Source: Mytilus californianus (Eukaryota > Mollusca > Bivalvia > Mytilida > Mytilidae). Taken from it: a stretch of 64,000 bases of DNA. The stretch covers positions 68,407,558 to 68,471,557 of the forward strand of contig NW_026262668.1 in NCBI RefSeq assembly GCF_021869535.1. Reading direction: 5' to 3'. Positions 21,801 through 33,589 of this stretch are shown piece after piece. Below the pieces are notes generated by a model that worked only from the letters and a program-made list of their open reading frames with translations, was not told the origin of the DNA and made no database searches. The position numbers and the translations under genes are program-made. Within the stretch, counting starts at the first letter, position 1; every line of letters begins with the position of its first letter.

Positions 21801-24659
21801 TCGTTGTATTTCGCATCGTTTTATAACTTTACAAAAATGATTGAAAAGAAAAAAATATGCGAAACCAAGTAGTGATGTCCTATTTTGTAACAAATTATTT
21901 AGGCACAGTAGAGGCAAAAAGCTTAAAAGATTATTTCCAAACGACAAATTATTTCAAAGGGAGGATGTCCTATCGAAAATATTTGGAATGAAATTCATAA
22001 TCAAATTTACCAAAATGATTTTCCGTGTAATTGTCATTTTCAGCAGTTCATATTATTTCCATTAATTATTTTAAGTGAAAGATATTTTTGGGACAACCAT
22101 TAGATCAGCTAGGGAAGAAGAAAATGAACTAAAACAGATCCAGCAATACATGTCCGATTTAATTGACGAAGCTGTCATCGAATTTGACGAAGAACTGTGG
22201 AGAACACTGGAAGCAAAGATCCAGAGCTTGTCAATAACAGCGGACAATATGAGCATAAATTCCTCCACCGAAAATTGCAGCATATCGTGTACGAGTGCGA
22301 GTAACCATGAAGTAGGAACACTTGTACTCCAATCTCCGTTTGAAAAAATCATAACAACAAATTCCGCCATAACACATGGACTTCGGTATATTTACAGAGG
22401 TAAGTTTGTTATGAGATAAATTGACCAATGACGCTCGACATACTTTTTGATAGGAAGGTGGATGACTTTAAATACCAAATTCCAAAAGGGGAAGTCCATA
22501 AAAAAACTGACAAAATCAAACGCTATTAATCAACGGAAAAAGTGAAAAACAACTGCCATATTCCTTCCTAAAGTATATCAATTTATTAAAAAACAGACGG
22601 AAGACGAGCAATTTTTTTTTAACAAGATGAAAAAGTAGAATTTTAGTTAGAAACCACCCATACAAACGCAGACACAGACATATAGACGAATTATATGTTA
22701 TGTTACCATAGTAAAGTGTCTGGATCTGCTCGCCAACACGTCCGGAGTACGGAGACCCCTTCCCCCAAAAAACATGAAAAAAGAGGTTTTGGTGCGTTCA
22801 TGTTGCTAGGTTCATAGTTTTCTATGGTGGTGTTTTGTAGACTGTTGTGTGTCTTTTTTGCCATGGTATTGTATGATTTTTCTTCGACTCATGTTTTTTA
22901 AGTCCTGTTGGTGTCTTATGTCTCTTTTGTTTATAGTATGGATACATAAGTAAAATGGATGTGCCAATAGCAAAAGAACAAAAATAATTTTGTCAGCTGC
23001 TTTCGTTGTCTTGAAAGTAAAATTGCAAAGATTACAAAAAGAAAAAAATGGCTAGTCTCTCAAGTTAAGTTTCCTGTTTCCGTAACAGATATTTTTAATA
23101 CCCATACTGCATTTCACTCAGCGATCTTAAGAATAAACCAAAAACAGTGAAGATAAGAATAAGGTTAGACCAGAAAAGCTAAATACCAGACGAAATGAAC
23201 TCATTTTTAAAATTGATCGTTCGGAATATGTATGAAATATATGCCACTGGAAGTTGATTAAACAACAATCAAATTAGACAATTTACAAACTTTGCTTTTT
23301 TTTCTAATTCATATGTATATATCAAATATCATGCAAGGTGGGGTGTATCGGGATTAAAATGATTGTCTTTATCCTTAATCTGTATATTTTGATATTTATG
23401 AATGTTTTATACGTGATTGTTTGCAGGTCCCCACTCTGTAGATAACGTCCGTCAAAAGGAAAAGCCTACATGGATAGCAGAAGCTTTAAAGGTATCAAAT
23501 AAAATATACATATATATAAAATAAAATATACATATATATAAAATAAAATCTACATATATATAAAATGAGAATAACTTCCGAGTTACTTCTCATAAACTGG
23601 ACAGGTTTTTCCAACAGACAAAAAATTCAATAAAATTAAAATATAGATCTCCGATTTCGTTATCCTCTTATATATGCGAGCACGCGAGTTCAGATAGATC
23701 AGAATTTTAATCATATTGACCAAGTGACCAAAAAAAATCAACATTGTATCATTCATCTTTTATTATAATCTTATAGTAAATCTGTCTTAAAAAACCATCT
23801 CAAAAGGGAACAAGAATAAATTACATAGTGTTATCATTAAATATACCAAAAAAATAATGCACCAAACTAGTATTAAAGTAGTATTCTCGCTGCATGAATT
23901 ATTACATTCATTGACCACTTAAATGTTATCCAGGTTTCACATTCAAAGCATATATCTGACCTTTAATATAACTCTCGTCCAATCAATATTGCTTCAAGTG
24001 TTTGTTTGTTCGTATTGGTCTTTGCTTGTGTTTCAGTCTATGTGTATCATCAATGTTGATTTTTGCATTTTGAGCATTTGTATTCTTCCCTTTGTTTTCG
24101 ATTTTGATCTCCCATTTCAACAATTTTGTTAGGTGATTTATATATTTTATTTGCTAACATTAAAAATGCTCATTATACATATGTATATATATACAAGCAA
24201 AATATGATTGATATTTACATATTGTCAAAACAGATCGCTTTTTATATATTTTTAATGTAATGTAATCAAAGAACTCGATGTATATGACATTCCTGATTTT
24301 ACAGAGACAAACTGAACTAACTTTGCTGCAAAATAACGAGAAAGAAATTATAGAAAAGGACAGAAAAGACAAGAAGACAGTGATACATAATTTATTCAAT
24401 AATGCTCATGAAAGAACGAAGACGAAGGCAAAGAAAGACAAGAAAAAGAAAATAGGTATATGAAAGTACTAATTACTATGTAATTCGAAACAAAGTATCA
24501 CATATTTTTGTTTATATTTGTTTTGCTTGGAAATATCTTTTTCGTAATGTTTCGTATGTATTTTCAGATGGATCCCATCAAGTGAAGAAATCGGTATTCC
24601 GAGAGTTCATGGGATCGTTATTTTCCTGTTTTCACAGACCAAAGAAAGTTACTAAATAA
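18712..24659 (+). CDS. Unrecognised multi-exon gene with a triplicated exon module; carries two nonsense codons
   Basis: Exons 18712-18883, 19516-19755, 20529-20693, 21472-21588, 22076-22399, 23427-23491, 24305-24455 and 24568-24659 all have GT-AG borders and agree in phase; together they make 441 codons plus stop TAA. The first three exons encode diverged versions of one helical-looking module (P[FY]..[LF][IL]EA...K....FK[KR]..TT..EL). Then come an acidic exon, a 108-residue exon, a short exon, a lysine/glutamate-rich exon (coiled-coil-like) and a C-terminal exon ending FMGSLFSCFHRPKKVTK, whose cysteine plus basic cluster could favour membrane association (inference). TAG at codon 35 and TAA at codon 163 would end translation, so this is either an inactive allele or the affected exons are skipped; the second and third modules are phase 1-1 and can be skipped without frame change. 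I do not recognise the family. Partial copies lie at 31.2-38.6 kb. Confidence 0.6.
18924..18942. repeat. C homopolymer, 19 bases
   Basis: Nineteen consecutive C in the first intron of the unknown gene. Length is likely variable and error-prone; no function assigned. Confidence 0.8.
19060..19290 (+). repeat. Retroelement tail fragment
   Basis: Contains GTAGTTATAGTTGATTCAAC and CTTGTGGATAGTTGTCTCGT, a degraded form of the tail also seen at 14880 and 57325. Intronic. Confidence 0.5.
19516..19755 (+). CDS. Unknown gene, exon 2 (module copy 2, intact)
   Basis: Acceptor TTTATCAG, donor ATAG|GTTTGT; 240 nt, phase 1 to phase 1. It encodes ...ELENPFALIEAPVKKLLANF, KKEATTIEELNFWIGIEKI and an 18-residue polar tail ending DHLIG. 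It is longer at the N-side than modules 1 and 3 (about 25 extra residues, DMKLCSVINFVKQINQLIVF). No stop. It is the only intact module of the three. Confidence 0.65.
20529..20693 (+). CDS. Unknown gene, exon 3 (module copy 3, with in-frame TAA)
   Basis: Acceptor TATTGTAG, donor ATAG|GTTGGT; 165 nt, phase 1 to phase 1. It encodes VLDVEHPFAFIEAETRMAIS then DFKRV, stop, TTAAELEYLIEIEEMRDYRK and a tail ending EHQLIG. The TAA is at 20603-20605, at the position of alanine in the other modules. As a symmetric exon it can be skipped; it may be a pseudo-exon. Confidence 0.5.
21472..21588 (+). CDS. Unknown gene, exon 4
   Basis: Acceptor TTCATTTTAG, donor GTTG|GTAAGT; 117 nt, phase 1-1. Encodes EVIDDLAGIGKQMDSILLKQ then DDKEETKMITQDITQRTV, acidic and helical in character. 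No similarity recognised. Confidence 0.62.
22076..22399 (+). CDS. Unknown gene, exon 5 (largest)
   Basis: Acceptor ATTTTAAG, donor AGAG|GTAAGT; 324 nt, phase 1-1, fully open. It encodes KDIFGTTIRSAREEENELKQ, a glutamate/lysine-rich region, then ...SAITHGLRYIYRG. Two decayed copies of this exon with parts of the flanking introns are at 31493-31801 and 34401-34870; both carry the same internal deletion and stop, which this copy lacks. That contrast suggests this is the parental, least damaged copy. Confidence 0.68.
22455..22565 (-). repeat. Mussel retroelement tail (minus orientation)
   Basis: AAAAGGGGAAGTCCATAAAA, CTGACAAAATCAAACGCTAT and AACAACTGCCATATTCCTT are the complement of the tail at 29215-29335, 34585-34720 and 38625-38755; another minus copy is at 62945-63045. 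Intronic and non-coding. Confidence 0.65.
22785..22935 (+). repeat. Retroelement-associated repeat fragment
   Basis: Words TAGTTTTCTATGGTGGTGTT and CTGTTGTGTGTCTTTTTTGCC parallel those in the fuller copies at 45560-45810 (minus) and 50555-50785 (plus). Confidence 0.5.
23427..23491 (+). CDS. Unknown gene, exon 6
   Basis: Acceptor TTTGCAG, donor AAAG|GTATCA; 65 nt, phase 1 to 0. Encodes PHSVDNVRQKEKPTWIAEAL plus K. A decayed copy is at 35398-35465. Confidence 0.62.
23495..23572. repeat. AT-rich tandem repeat, three units of about 24 bp
   Basis: Repeats of AAATAAAATATACATATATAT directly after the exon 6 donor. Simple sequence. Confidence 0.75.
24305..24455 (+). CDS. Unknown gene, exon 7 (basic, coiled-coil-like)
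   Basis: Acceptor TTTTACAG, donor ATAG|GTATAT; 151 nt, phase 0 to 1. Encodes RQTELTLLQNNEKEIIEKDR, KDKKTVIHNLFNNAHERTKT and a lysine run KAKKDKKKKIG. A copy with stop codons is at 35853-35985. Confidence 0.65.
24568..24659 (+). CDS. Unknown gene, last exon
   Basis: Acceptor GTATTTTCAG; stop TAA 24657-24659. Encodes DGSHQVKKSVFREFMGSLFS then CFHRPKKVTK. A cysteine next to a basic cluster at the extreme C-terminus is compatible with lipid or membrane anchoring (inference). A deleted remnant of this exon is near 36574-36634. Confidence 0.62.
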
Positions 24660-24841
24660 CTCTTCAACAGATACCTTTACTATAGCGTGTTACTTTTTGT
24701 GTTTTATAAAATCTTTCCTATTGCGTTCAGTTGTTAACCAGTCTTGTTTCTTTATTACAAAACAATACTCGATTATACAACAAATTTTATTTTTTTGTCT
24801 TGTGTTGCATAATGATAGCAATATTGTATATTTTTTCTTTC

Positions 24842-24862
24842 TGAAAAGCGCTCTGGACACAC
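24842..24862 (+). ncRNA. Hammerhead ribozyme 3'-half relic
   Basis: GAAAAGCGCTCTGGACACAC matches the 3' half (GAAA, palindromic stem III, then GGAC) of the fuller motif at 37094. The CTGATGA half is absent, so it cannot be active. The sequence that follows (to about 24920) is also shared with 37139-37205. Confidence 0.5.
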
Positions 24863-25119
24863 GAAATTTATAAAGTGTATTTTCATTTACTCTATATTTG
24901 TACACTGGGTTCAATATTACAATTCAAATTGGTAGAAAATAGCCTAATCCATCTAAAGTCAACTTTGACTGATGGAGTTGAAACCTTAATTTTCTTAATA
25001 ATTCTTGAATTTAAAAACAGACATTTTGAATGATTGGTTGTTGGTTGCTGAACGTCCAGTGTCAAATGTTTCATGCATGTTCAGGACGAGAACAAATTAA
25101 CAATTAATCCAATAGGTAA

Positions 25120-25420
25120 GTCATGTAATAGAGGACGTTCGGGAAAATTAGACTGTCACTGAAAATGAGGGTATAGTGGATATGGACAGAAATTTTGCAT
25201 TGCAACAGGCCACCTATGGACCCCTCAAAGAGCTGTTGTAGTGAGCCTGGCATTATATCTTCACGCCCCATTCTGACCGGACGTGCCTGCGTACTGTAAC
25301 ATCTCGCCCAGCCAAACGGACACCCCACTTTGACAAGGGTTTTACTGCCGGTCGGAAGAGGACCTAAGTGACAATATTTCTATTCCCCAGTCCCCCTTGG
25401 AGATAAACAATTTTAGAAAG
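25120..25420 (+). repeat. Dispersed repeat family D, copy 1 (about 300 bp)
   Basis: Two blocks define the family: TTGCAACAGGCCACCTATGG + CCCCTCAAAGAG, and GACCGGACGTGCCTGCGTA + ACATC..CAGCCAAACGG. Fuller copies: here, 29335-29560, 36880-37075, 38755-39080, 42590-42850, 61290-61580 (plus) and 47700-47900 (minus). The second block alone also appears at 30330-30425 and 39895-40015 (minus), 30515-30645 and 34205-34320. It is the 3' trailing sequence of Penelope-like pieces in several places. Non-coding. Confidence 0.7.
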
Positions 25421-25559
25421 GTGTGCTATAAATCATGTCAGTACCAAAGGACTGACTACTGTGCTGATGTTAAGCTCGGGGACTTATCCAATGTATTTGA
25501 TACACAACGAAATAAATAATCTGTAAGCTTTAATACGATCCTTTTGAAATAATAAAAAA

Positions 25560-28500
25560 AAAAAAAACCAAAATGTGTATATAATATGCGAACACCTTAC
25601 AAATATACATTGTCAGTTTTTATTCTTTTAATTTCTGATGGAAATGAAGCTATGATGGTGCTTTATTTCTGTGTGTATAAGCATATCATACGCTTGATCA
25701 GACTCCTCTTCACAGTAGGATCATTTGAACATTTTCTTGATTTCCATTCCAAGAACCATAAAACATATTACAATCAAGACAAATAGTAAATGAAACATTG
25801 AGAATGTGTTTTCTGCCTAAAAAAAAACACATTTACCCGCTTTACACACTATGTGTACGTACGTTTCAATCCAACATGTCTGAGCTCACATAAAGATTGT
25901 TTACATCACGAAATATTTATTGTATGAAATCTATATCGATACACTAACATAAAGATTTCTGAATACAAATGAACGATGCCTTTTTATGAAATGTACGTGT
26001 TAATACAGCATTATCAAACTGGTTTAAAGCATTGTATCGTGCCTTTGAAAAGTTCTTTATTTGAACCTTTTCGTTGCTTTTTAAACGTAAATGCATTTAC
26101 ATATTACATTTTAAGTCAAAGGAATTTTTTTCACTCGATAAAACAGGGACATATAAAAATGAATTTACTCTCAACAGTGTCCTATTCAATGCAAAAACAA
26201 GAATTTTTGTACAGTGTCTGTATATCTAAGTATATATAGATTCCATGTATGCATTTCCGTTGACATTTGCAATTGGTATGTGAAAATTGCTTCAATCTAT
26301 ATTTTGGAATAAAGCATTGTAAGGCTAAATTAAACGTTTTTAAAACAAAATAATGTAGGGTTGATAATATATTTTTATCCATAATACTAATTTACCTTCT
26401 ATATATGATCTTGTATTTAAGGTTCTAGCATCCTTTTTTTTACGTCTCACCAAAACGGAAGTCTGGGTGTTTACAATTTTGATCAATTTTGATCATATTC
26501 ACTCGAACAAAACGGTCACACTAAAAAAAACCCGATCAAATCACTCGTAAAAGCACAATCCCAGCCGGACACTATACCTAGTGTGTGGTTGTTACGTAAA
26601 AAAATTTAAGATGATTAAACTTATCATCTCAAATATCCATAAACTAAAAAAAAGTTGATATTGGGACGCTTCAATTAAACCTACGGAAAAAAGGTATGTC
26701 GAGTTAGAGAAATGCTGATATTGATACCAGAGCTTACAACGTATAACTATCATGAATGCCAGAAAAGCCTTTTATTAGTCCCTTTTGTCTCTCGAGTCTT
26801 AGGATCAGATAATATAACGATAGTAGCCAATATTGTTTTAATTGTGTATACTATATTTATACATATATATTGTTCAGCCTGTATAAACTAGTAATTGTTG
26901 TGGTTAATAAATAATTAACTTTTTTCTGTATAATTTTATAAATGCCCGTCAAGACTCAATTTCGATACTGATTACAGATTCGTGGGGTGTTACACTAACA
27001 AATTCACAAAGCAATCCACTGAAGACGCAACCCAAGACCTGTTTTCAGGCATATAAATTAATCAGTCATACAACCCCTCCACAATCGGAAGTTGGAACCC
27101 TGAGCTCGCTACAGTATTTCATTGTTACCAAAATAATACGAGGCAAGTGTTTCCTGTGAAATAGAACGAAGTATATTAGACATAACTTAAGAAATATTTT
27201 GGATTCACCAGCTGTCATGTATAGTTTATTGATTTTAACATTTAGTTTTCTACTGTTATTAGGACTTCGTCATCTAAAATATTTTAAATGTCGTTCTGAA
27301 CGATATACTTTACAAGATTGCCTCTAACATCGAATCATAATGTTGAACATGTTACATGTTGCATTTGAATTACGAGTGGTGTCAAAGTGATCATCGATTA
27401 TATACAAGAGGAACGTCACATAAAAAAATCTCTAAAAGCAAAATAATTTTTAGTGTTGAATAGTCCATTAACATCTAAGAAACACAGTAAATTAAGGTCA
27501 ATTATAATGATTATAAACGCGTGACATAAAAAGTCGAAAACAAATACGAAAATGACGCTTTACCTTTTATCTTTCATTTATCTGTCAATCACGTTGTTTA
27601 ATATAATTAAGTTGTATTTGCTTAAATTGATTGTGGTTGTTGTTAACTTAGAGAGTCTTTTGACAAATATTTAATGCAATAATGAGCGAGACAACATAAA
27701 TTAACAACTAATGCAATATGTAAACTCAGCGAAGTGGGTAGACCAGGAAAAAGACAGACAACTTGTACTACCACTGGAAAATTAAGGCATAATTGATAAA
27801 GATAAAAGTTGTCCGTGCAAAAAGAAATCGAGTACCACTCCCCTTACACGAAACATCGAAAGAAACGTCCCCTTTTGCGACCAGACGTGCCTGCATATTT
27901 ATACATCCCACAAAGGCAAACCCAAAACAGAGAGGACGAGCTAATACAAGAGTTTATTAGGTCCACATCAATAATTTAAGTTTTTTCATGGTAATTTTGT
28001 ATCTGAATCTTTTATAAAGGCCCTTTCACGCACATCTATCCATAGGACCCAATTATAGCCGTATATGACAATAAATGGTACTGCCGTGCCAAAAAATATA
28101 GACACATTACTACTCTTAGTTATTTTTTGAAAATAAATTAATGCTATGAACGTCAAACTTTATACATTCTCCGAAGATTTTCAAATAATCAAAAATAAAT
28201 CAAGGGAAGTTCAAACTACAATACTCTACTATTGATAATATGTTCACTTTATACTTACCTTTAAAAGCCTTAAAACTTGAAAAAAAAAAACATTTTGTGC
28301 ATTCATAGATTTTTGGAAGGCACCGTGTTGAGAAGTTTCATATTTATACAAGATATTGGCGGACCAAATAAATAGGAAAATTTATACGGTCATTTCAAAC
28401 ATGATGTTATACTAAATCTTACAATACCTTAATATTCGAATAGTTTGCATGTTTAAATGGTGTCAGACAAAAAGAAAATGCTTCTCTTTTATTATCCTTA

Positions 28501-29200
28501 TTTTTAAATCATTAGGAAGATATTTATTAATAAAAATATTTATGGTCTCAAAATAAACCCCGACCTTTTAGCAAGATTCTTATTATATGGTATACATATT
28601 ATATAGAAAGGCAGATAACCACTTGCCTTGCAGATTGAATGATTTCAGTACTGTAAAAAGTGGAATATAAAGTTAATGTTAACACGTTTGAAGAAAACGT
28701 GTTTTGCCTTTGTAGAATATCGAATGATCACAATTTTACTTTCTACAGCGACAATATTCAGTTTGTAAAGACTAAAAGTTATCTTTGAAACAATTTTTAC
28801 AAAAACGTGCAATTTTAGTGTGAAAAAGAAAAGATTAACAGGAGCTGCTTTAAAAGCAATGTATGAGCGTTCAAAAAAAGTTTCCATAAAATTTCATCTG
28901 GATTTATTCGATAAAATGGTTTAGGCGAGTCGTGGTTGTATGGATTCGAAATATTGGGATTTGGTAATATGACATCACACAAAGTTCCCCTAAGATTATA
29001 ATCGATGGACTTTTGCTTGCTTAACTTCCAGTTGCAAATATGACGAAAACAAATTAATAGTAAAAATAAAATAGTAAGGTTCTACAAAAGTGAGCTAGCC
29101 CAGATGTTAGATAGCTCAAATTTTGCCAAAAACAATAGAACTATGAACAACTGCCATACCAGTGGGATGTTCAGCTAGCTATCAAATTATATATAACCCA
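25560..29200. other. No gene recognised
   Basis: AT-rich sequence with short open frames only and no match to the duplicated blocks on either side. Weak words of family D occur near 27880-27920 (CGACCAGACGTGCCTGCATA). I see no exon I can support. Confidence 0.5.
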
Positions 29201-29209
29201 CCATGTTCA

Positions 29210-30800
29210 TGTACCAAGTGAGGAATATGACAGTTGTTTTCCAATTGCTCTGTTGGTTGATGTAGTCGAGCGTTTGATTTTGTCAGGTTTTATGGACTTT
29301 CCCATTTTCGACTTTACCTTAGAGTTCTTAATACCTTTTGCCTTCTTTGCAACAGGTCACCTACGGACACCCAAACGAGTTGTTGCAAGATCTCCTTAAT
29401 GTATATACACGACGCACATAGACAACTACATTCCGACTGGACGTGGCTGCGTAATTATACATCCCGCACAGCCAAACGGAAGCTTCTGTTACTGCCAGTT
29501 TAGAGAAATTCACTCAAGACCATATTTTTAAAACTAATTCAACCATTGGAAGCATAAATTGATACTATAGTAAAAATTCTGTCAACATTTAACTGCAACA
29601 ACAAAAAAACAACACACATTCAAAGTTTATTACTTTTTAACCCTTGTTGTTTATTCGTTTCCAACAACCTAATAAGAAAAGTATTTACACACAAACTGCA
29701 ACCAAGAGAATACACTGCAGAAAACAGGTGTTTTGATGATCTTAAGTGTTAAGGTCCACCGACATCACCATGAAATAGCAATTTTAACTGTTCTATAGAT
29801 AAAATGAATCTTCTATTATTAATTAAGAATTCATAACATGAAGAAATAAGCATCATAAATAAATATCAACAGTAAAGTGTAAACATAAAAAATGATTTTG
29901 TTTTATGTCATGTTATTAGATATATTTTGAAAGGGAGTTGAAAGATAATGGTAGACCCCTCCCCCAAATTGCAGCCCATATCCACACTTTTCAATTAAAC
30001 ATTTATAAAGGCAATAATTTTAACTGGTTTAATGTCCGATCAGAATTTGGATGTGCTCCTTACACTTAAACTGCACCAAATAATATAGTTCTGACGAAGA
30101 AAGACTGAAATCGTCACTACACAAGTTTTACACTGTCATCATCACGAATCGGTTGGCCAATACGATGTGTCGGTGTCTCAACACTTTTGCAAGTTTTCGC
30201 GGTCTAAGATCTTTAGGTACCAGTGTAGTCGTCTGATCTAATTTAGCCTCTAACATTTCGACTGTGGGAGAAGTCGCATGCAGCCAGAGACGTTTACCCT
30301 GTGGACGCTTGCGGTATCGCAACCCCCAATGATGATTGGGGAATAGAAATATGGCCACTATTGGTCTTCCGACCGGGAGTAAAACCTTGTCCGTTTGGCT
30401 CTGTGGGATGTACAAGTACGCAGCCACGTCCGGTTAGACTGGGAACGTTAAATCCGACGTCTCGTGTATAGAGAGTGTCACAACACTACACGTAAGACAG
30501 GAATTAACGTCCCCTTCAGATTGGACGTGGCTGTGTATTTATACATCCCGCAAGGCAAAACGGATACCCTTCTGCAACATGGATTTACTACTGATTGGGA
30601 TAAATTCAGGTAACCATATTTCTATACCCCAGTCCTCCCTTAGGTAGCTACGATTACATGGCCTGTAGCCGCAACTCTATCGATATGATTAAGAGGCGGA
30701 AGATACCAAGGATAATTCCAAACCCACAAGTTTGAAAAATAACTGACGCCATAGCAACAACAAAAAAAGAAATGGTGTCTTCAGCCGCTTTTTTTTCAAT
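29210..30800 (+). repeat. Segmental duplication block X, copy 1
   Basis: Aligns colinearly with 38612-40030 and then 42590-42985, the second copy being interrupted by the element at 40208-42088. Shared landmarks: the TCGAG..TTGATTTTGTCAG tail, family D, ATAACATGAAGAAATAAGCA, the retroelement end at 30110-30220, and AAGAGGCGGAAGATACCAAG (30691 and 42880). Divergence is considerable, so the duplication is not recent. Confidence 0.75.
30105..30240 (+). pseudogene. C-terminal fragment of a Penelope-like reverse transcriptase
   Basis: The + strand stretch AAGTTTTACACTGTCATCAT and following bases correspond to the KFYG.HH..LV..Y..SVS end of the coding region seen at 54735-54810. Mutated and without upstream RT. 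The matching fragment in the other copy of block X is at 39675-39800. Confidence 0.55.
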
Positions 30801-31164
30801 CTGGAACTTTAGAAAAACTAAATCCATCACTTTACTTCCAATAGAGCAAACCTTGATTGGTTATGTAATATGATTTCGTTCCCGTCTATGAAAGAAAAAT
30901 CTTGATAACTATGAATAAATACTTCTCTTACATTTATGTCAAAATAAATTTACTTCACACAATTTGCGTTTCCTATTATCTTGATTTCCTTGAAAGAGGA
31001 CTGCTGCCCTAACTTACTACCTACCTAGCTTGATACCCCAATGATAATTGTGGCCAAATTTGATTAATTTTTAAAGTAGTTTCAGAAAAAGATAATCTGT
31101 AAAAATTAACGGATGCTAACGGATAACGATGATGGACGACAAGTGATGGCAAAAGCTGACAAAG

Positions 31165-31801
31165 CCCCAATTAGATTTGTCACTGACAATCACTAGAATC
31201 ATCGTACTTCCATTTGTTTTGTACCATTTTAAACTTAACAAGTGGAAAGAAAAGAAAATACGATTCAAAGCGGAGATGTTTCTTTTCGTGACAATTTCTG
31301 TAGGCACAATATAAACTAAAGCAGAAAAGCGTATTTCCAAACGACAAATTATTTCAAATGAATTATGTTCTGTCGAAAATGTTTTCAATGAAATAATACC
31401 TCTTTATTGCATAATAAAAAATATTTAAAAATGATTTTCCGTAATTACTACAAGTTTCGGCAGTTCAAATTTCTCATATTGATTATTTGAAGTGAAAGGT
31501 ATTTTTGAAACAAACATAGAAACAGTTGTAGAAGAGGACGCGGAACAAATACAGATCCAGCAATACATGACCGATATATGAAGAAGAACCGTTGAGATCA
31601 CTGGAAGCCAAAATCCAGATCTCGAGCTCGACAATAACAGCTGACAATATTAGCTTAACTTCTTCCAGAGAAACTTGCAGCATATCGTGAGTACACGCAA
31701 CAATGAAGAAGGAAAATTACATGAAACAAATGTACTACTATCAGCATTTGACAAAATCATCTCCGAAGAATACAAAACAACAAATTCAGCAAGAACACTA
31801 T
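31165..31801 (+). pseudogene. Decayed copy 2 of the unknown gene (intron 4 end and exon 5)
   Basis: 31165-31492 aligns with intron 21775-22075 (shared CAAACGACAAATTATTTCAA), and 31493-31801 with exon 5. The exon copy keeps an AG acceptor but has lost about 19 bases around CCGATATATGAAGAAGAA, which gives a stop (D-I-stop). The same loss is in copy 3, so both descend from one already broken copy. The copy ends at 31801, next to a minisatellite. Confidence 0.75.
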
Positions 31802-31847
31802 GAATGGCCGTTCGTGTCATTGGCGGTATAAACATACCGTATGAAAT

Positions 31848-31990
31848 TTTCAACGCGTTGGTTTTTACTTTCAACGCGTTGGGTTTCACTTTCAACGCGT
31901 TGGGTTTCACTTTCAACGCGTTGGTTTTCACTTTCAACGCGTTGGTTTTTACTTCCAACGCGTTGGTTTTCACTTTCAATTGGTTTTCAA
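31848..31990. repeat. 21-bp minisatellite with a palindrome CAACGCGTTG in each unit
   Basis: CAACGCGTTG starts at 31851, 31872, 31893, 31914, 31935 and 31956, exactly 21 bp apart; a seventh degenerate unit (CAATTGG) follows at 31977. The spacers are GTTTTTACTTT or GGTTTCACTTT. Because 21 is divisible by three, both strands appear open, which is not evidence of coding. Words TACCGTA flank the array (31835, 31997, 32015). Confidence 0.9.
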
Positions 31991-32094
31991 TTCTATACCG
32001 TAAGTTTTTCATTCCATACCGTAAGTTTTGCAATTTTGTCAACCAATCAAAAACTTTCTTACAAAGTATTATCTAAATATGGTTTACACTAATG

Positions 32095-32790
32095 ACTGGA
32101 CCGTTGACAGGACAATGACAGGTCCAAATGAGAAATGCTAATAACTTTTTTATTTCTCTAAGTATTTATCTCAAATTTGAAATATAATAAGATTTCATCA
32201 TTCAATACATATATATAAGGAAAAAAAAACCCCAAAAATATTAAAAGCTTGCGAAAACGTGACCTGACCAACGTTGACAATGACCTGACCAACATCGGCA
32301 ATGACAGGACCAAATGGAATTGCAAATATCTTTTTTATTTTTACAAAGGAATTATCTCAAGTTTGAAATATAATAAGATTTCATCATTTAATACATAAAT
32401 ATTAGATATTAGGGAAAAATATGAAAAAAAAAGATATTCAAAGTTTGCGAAAACGTGACCTGACCAAAGTTGAAAATGACCTGACCAATGAAAAGTCCTA
32501 CTTTCTTTGTTATTTTATTTTTAAAAAATTTAAATCGTTAAATTTTGATCCATAATTAATATGATTTTATGAAAATAATCGGGAAATTTTTTTTTTTCAT
32601 TTAAATGTTTTCGTTCAACGAAACTAATAAGCATGTCAGATTATACATGGCAATATGGTGGCTGTAAATTGTATAGACAAAACCGGAGAAAGAATTGAGT
32701 TTCAATAAGTAAAGAAAAATTTGACCTGACCAACGTTGACATTGACCTGACCAACATCGAAATTTTTAAATTGTTAAATTTTGATCCATA
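32095..32790 (+). repeat. Diverged tandem repeat with GACCTGACCAACGTTGAC core, period about 190 bp
   Basis: Core words GACCTGACCAA at 32261, 32282, 32456, 32478, 32722 and 32743, with shared intervening TTTGAAATATAATAAGATTTC (20 of its bases at about 32176 and 32361). The complement of the core occurs at 33593-33750, so the arrangement is roughly inverted around a 0.8-kb centre. Confidence 0.7.
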
Positions 32791-32982
32791 TTTAATAAGA
32801 TCAAATGTGGGCATTGGTTAAAGACGCCATTAAATTGATGCCACTACCTGTCATGATTTGACACGTTTGATCACAATTATAAAGTAACAAACAAAAGGTG
32901 TGAAATAAGCCATAAATAAGTTGATAAACCCAATATAGTTTGTGACTACTGTAATTAACAACATATATAGTTTTTTTTTTTA

Positions 32983-33245
32983 AATATTTTCATAAAAGTA
33001 AATAATTATTTTCGCGGATTATGCTTGAGGTATGCCCGAGCATTGTGCAGGATATCTTGGTAGTTTAAAATATTTCTATAAAAGTAAATAAACATTTTCG
33101 CGGACTACTTGAGGTATGCCCGAGCCTTGTGCAGGATAACTTGGTAGTTATAAATATTTTCATAAAAATAAATAAACATTTTCGTGGACTACTTGAGGTA
33201 TGACCGAGCCTTGTGCAGGATATATTTTTTAGTTTTAAATTTTCC
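32983..33245 (+). repeat. 84-bp tandem repeat, three units
   Basis: CTTGAGGTATGCCCGAGC (or GACCGAGC) recurs at 33024, 33108 and 33192. Each unit also carries ATTTTCGCGGACTA and GTGCAGGATA. It lies between the inverted GACCTGACC repeats. Confidence 0.85.
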
Positions 33246-33589
33246 CGAAAGTCAATAAATTTATCGTTTATTAACATGTTGGATAATCGTTTACATGCAT
33301 TACCTTTCAGCTATTCTTATAGGTAAAATAATTTCTATTACATAATTTTGCTTTCTTATACTTTCAAACATTGACGTAGTTTTTTATTGTGATCTATACA
33401 ATTAAAGTTTGAATTATGCTACAGAATCAGTATTAGGTTATAAACAAATTTGAGATTTGAATTAAACGTTACTTTGGCTTGAAGTCTCTATTAGATGTCC
33501 ATTGATCATAATTGGATTGATGAAGCCAGTAATCTAATTACAATAAACTGATATAATTAGATTAGTCTGGACAAGTTGAACATTGGGAA

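Noticed and set aside
30128..30427. A 99-codon minus-strand frame
   Set aside because: It is antisense to the C-terminal piece of a reverse transcriptase and to family D sequence.
31650..32092. Open frames on both strands repeating seven residues
   Set aside because: They come from the 21-bp array, which is divisible by three; the flanks show no coding signal.
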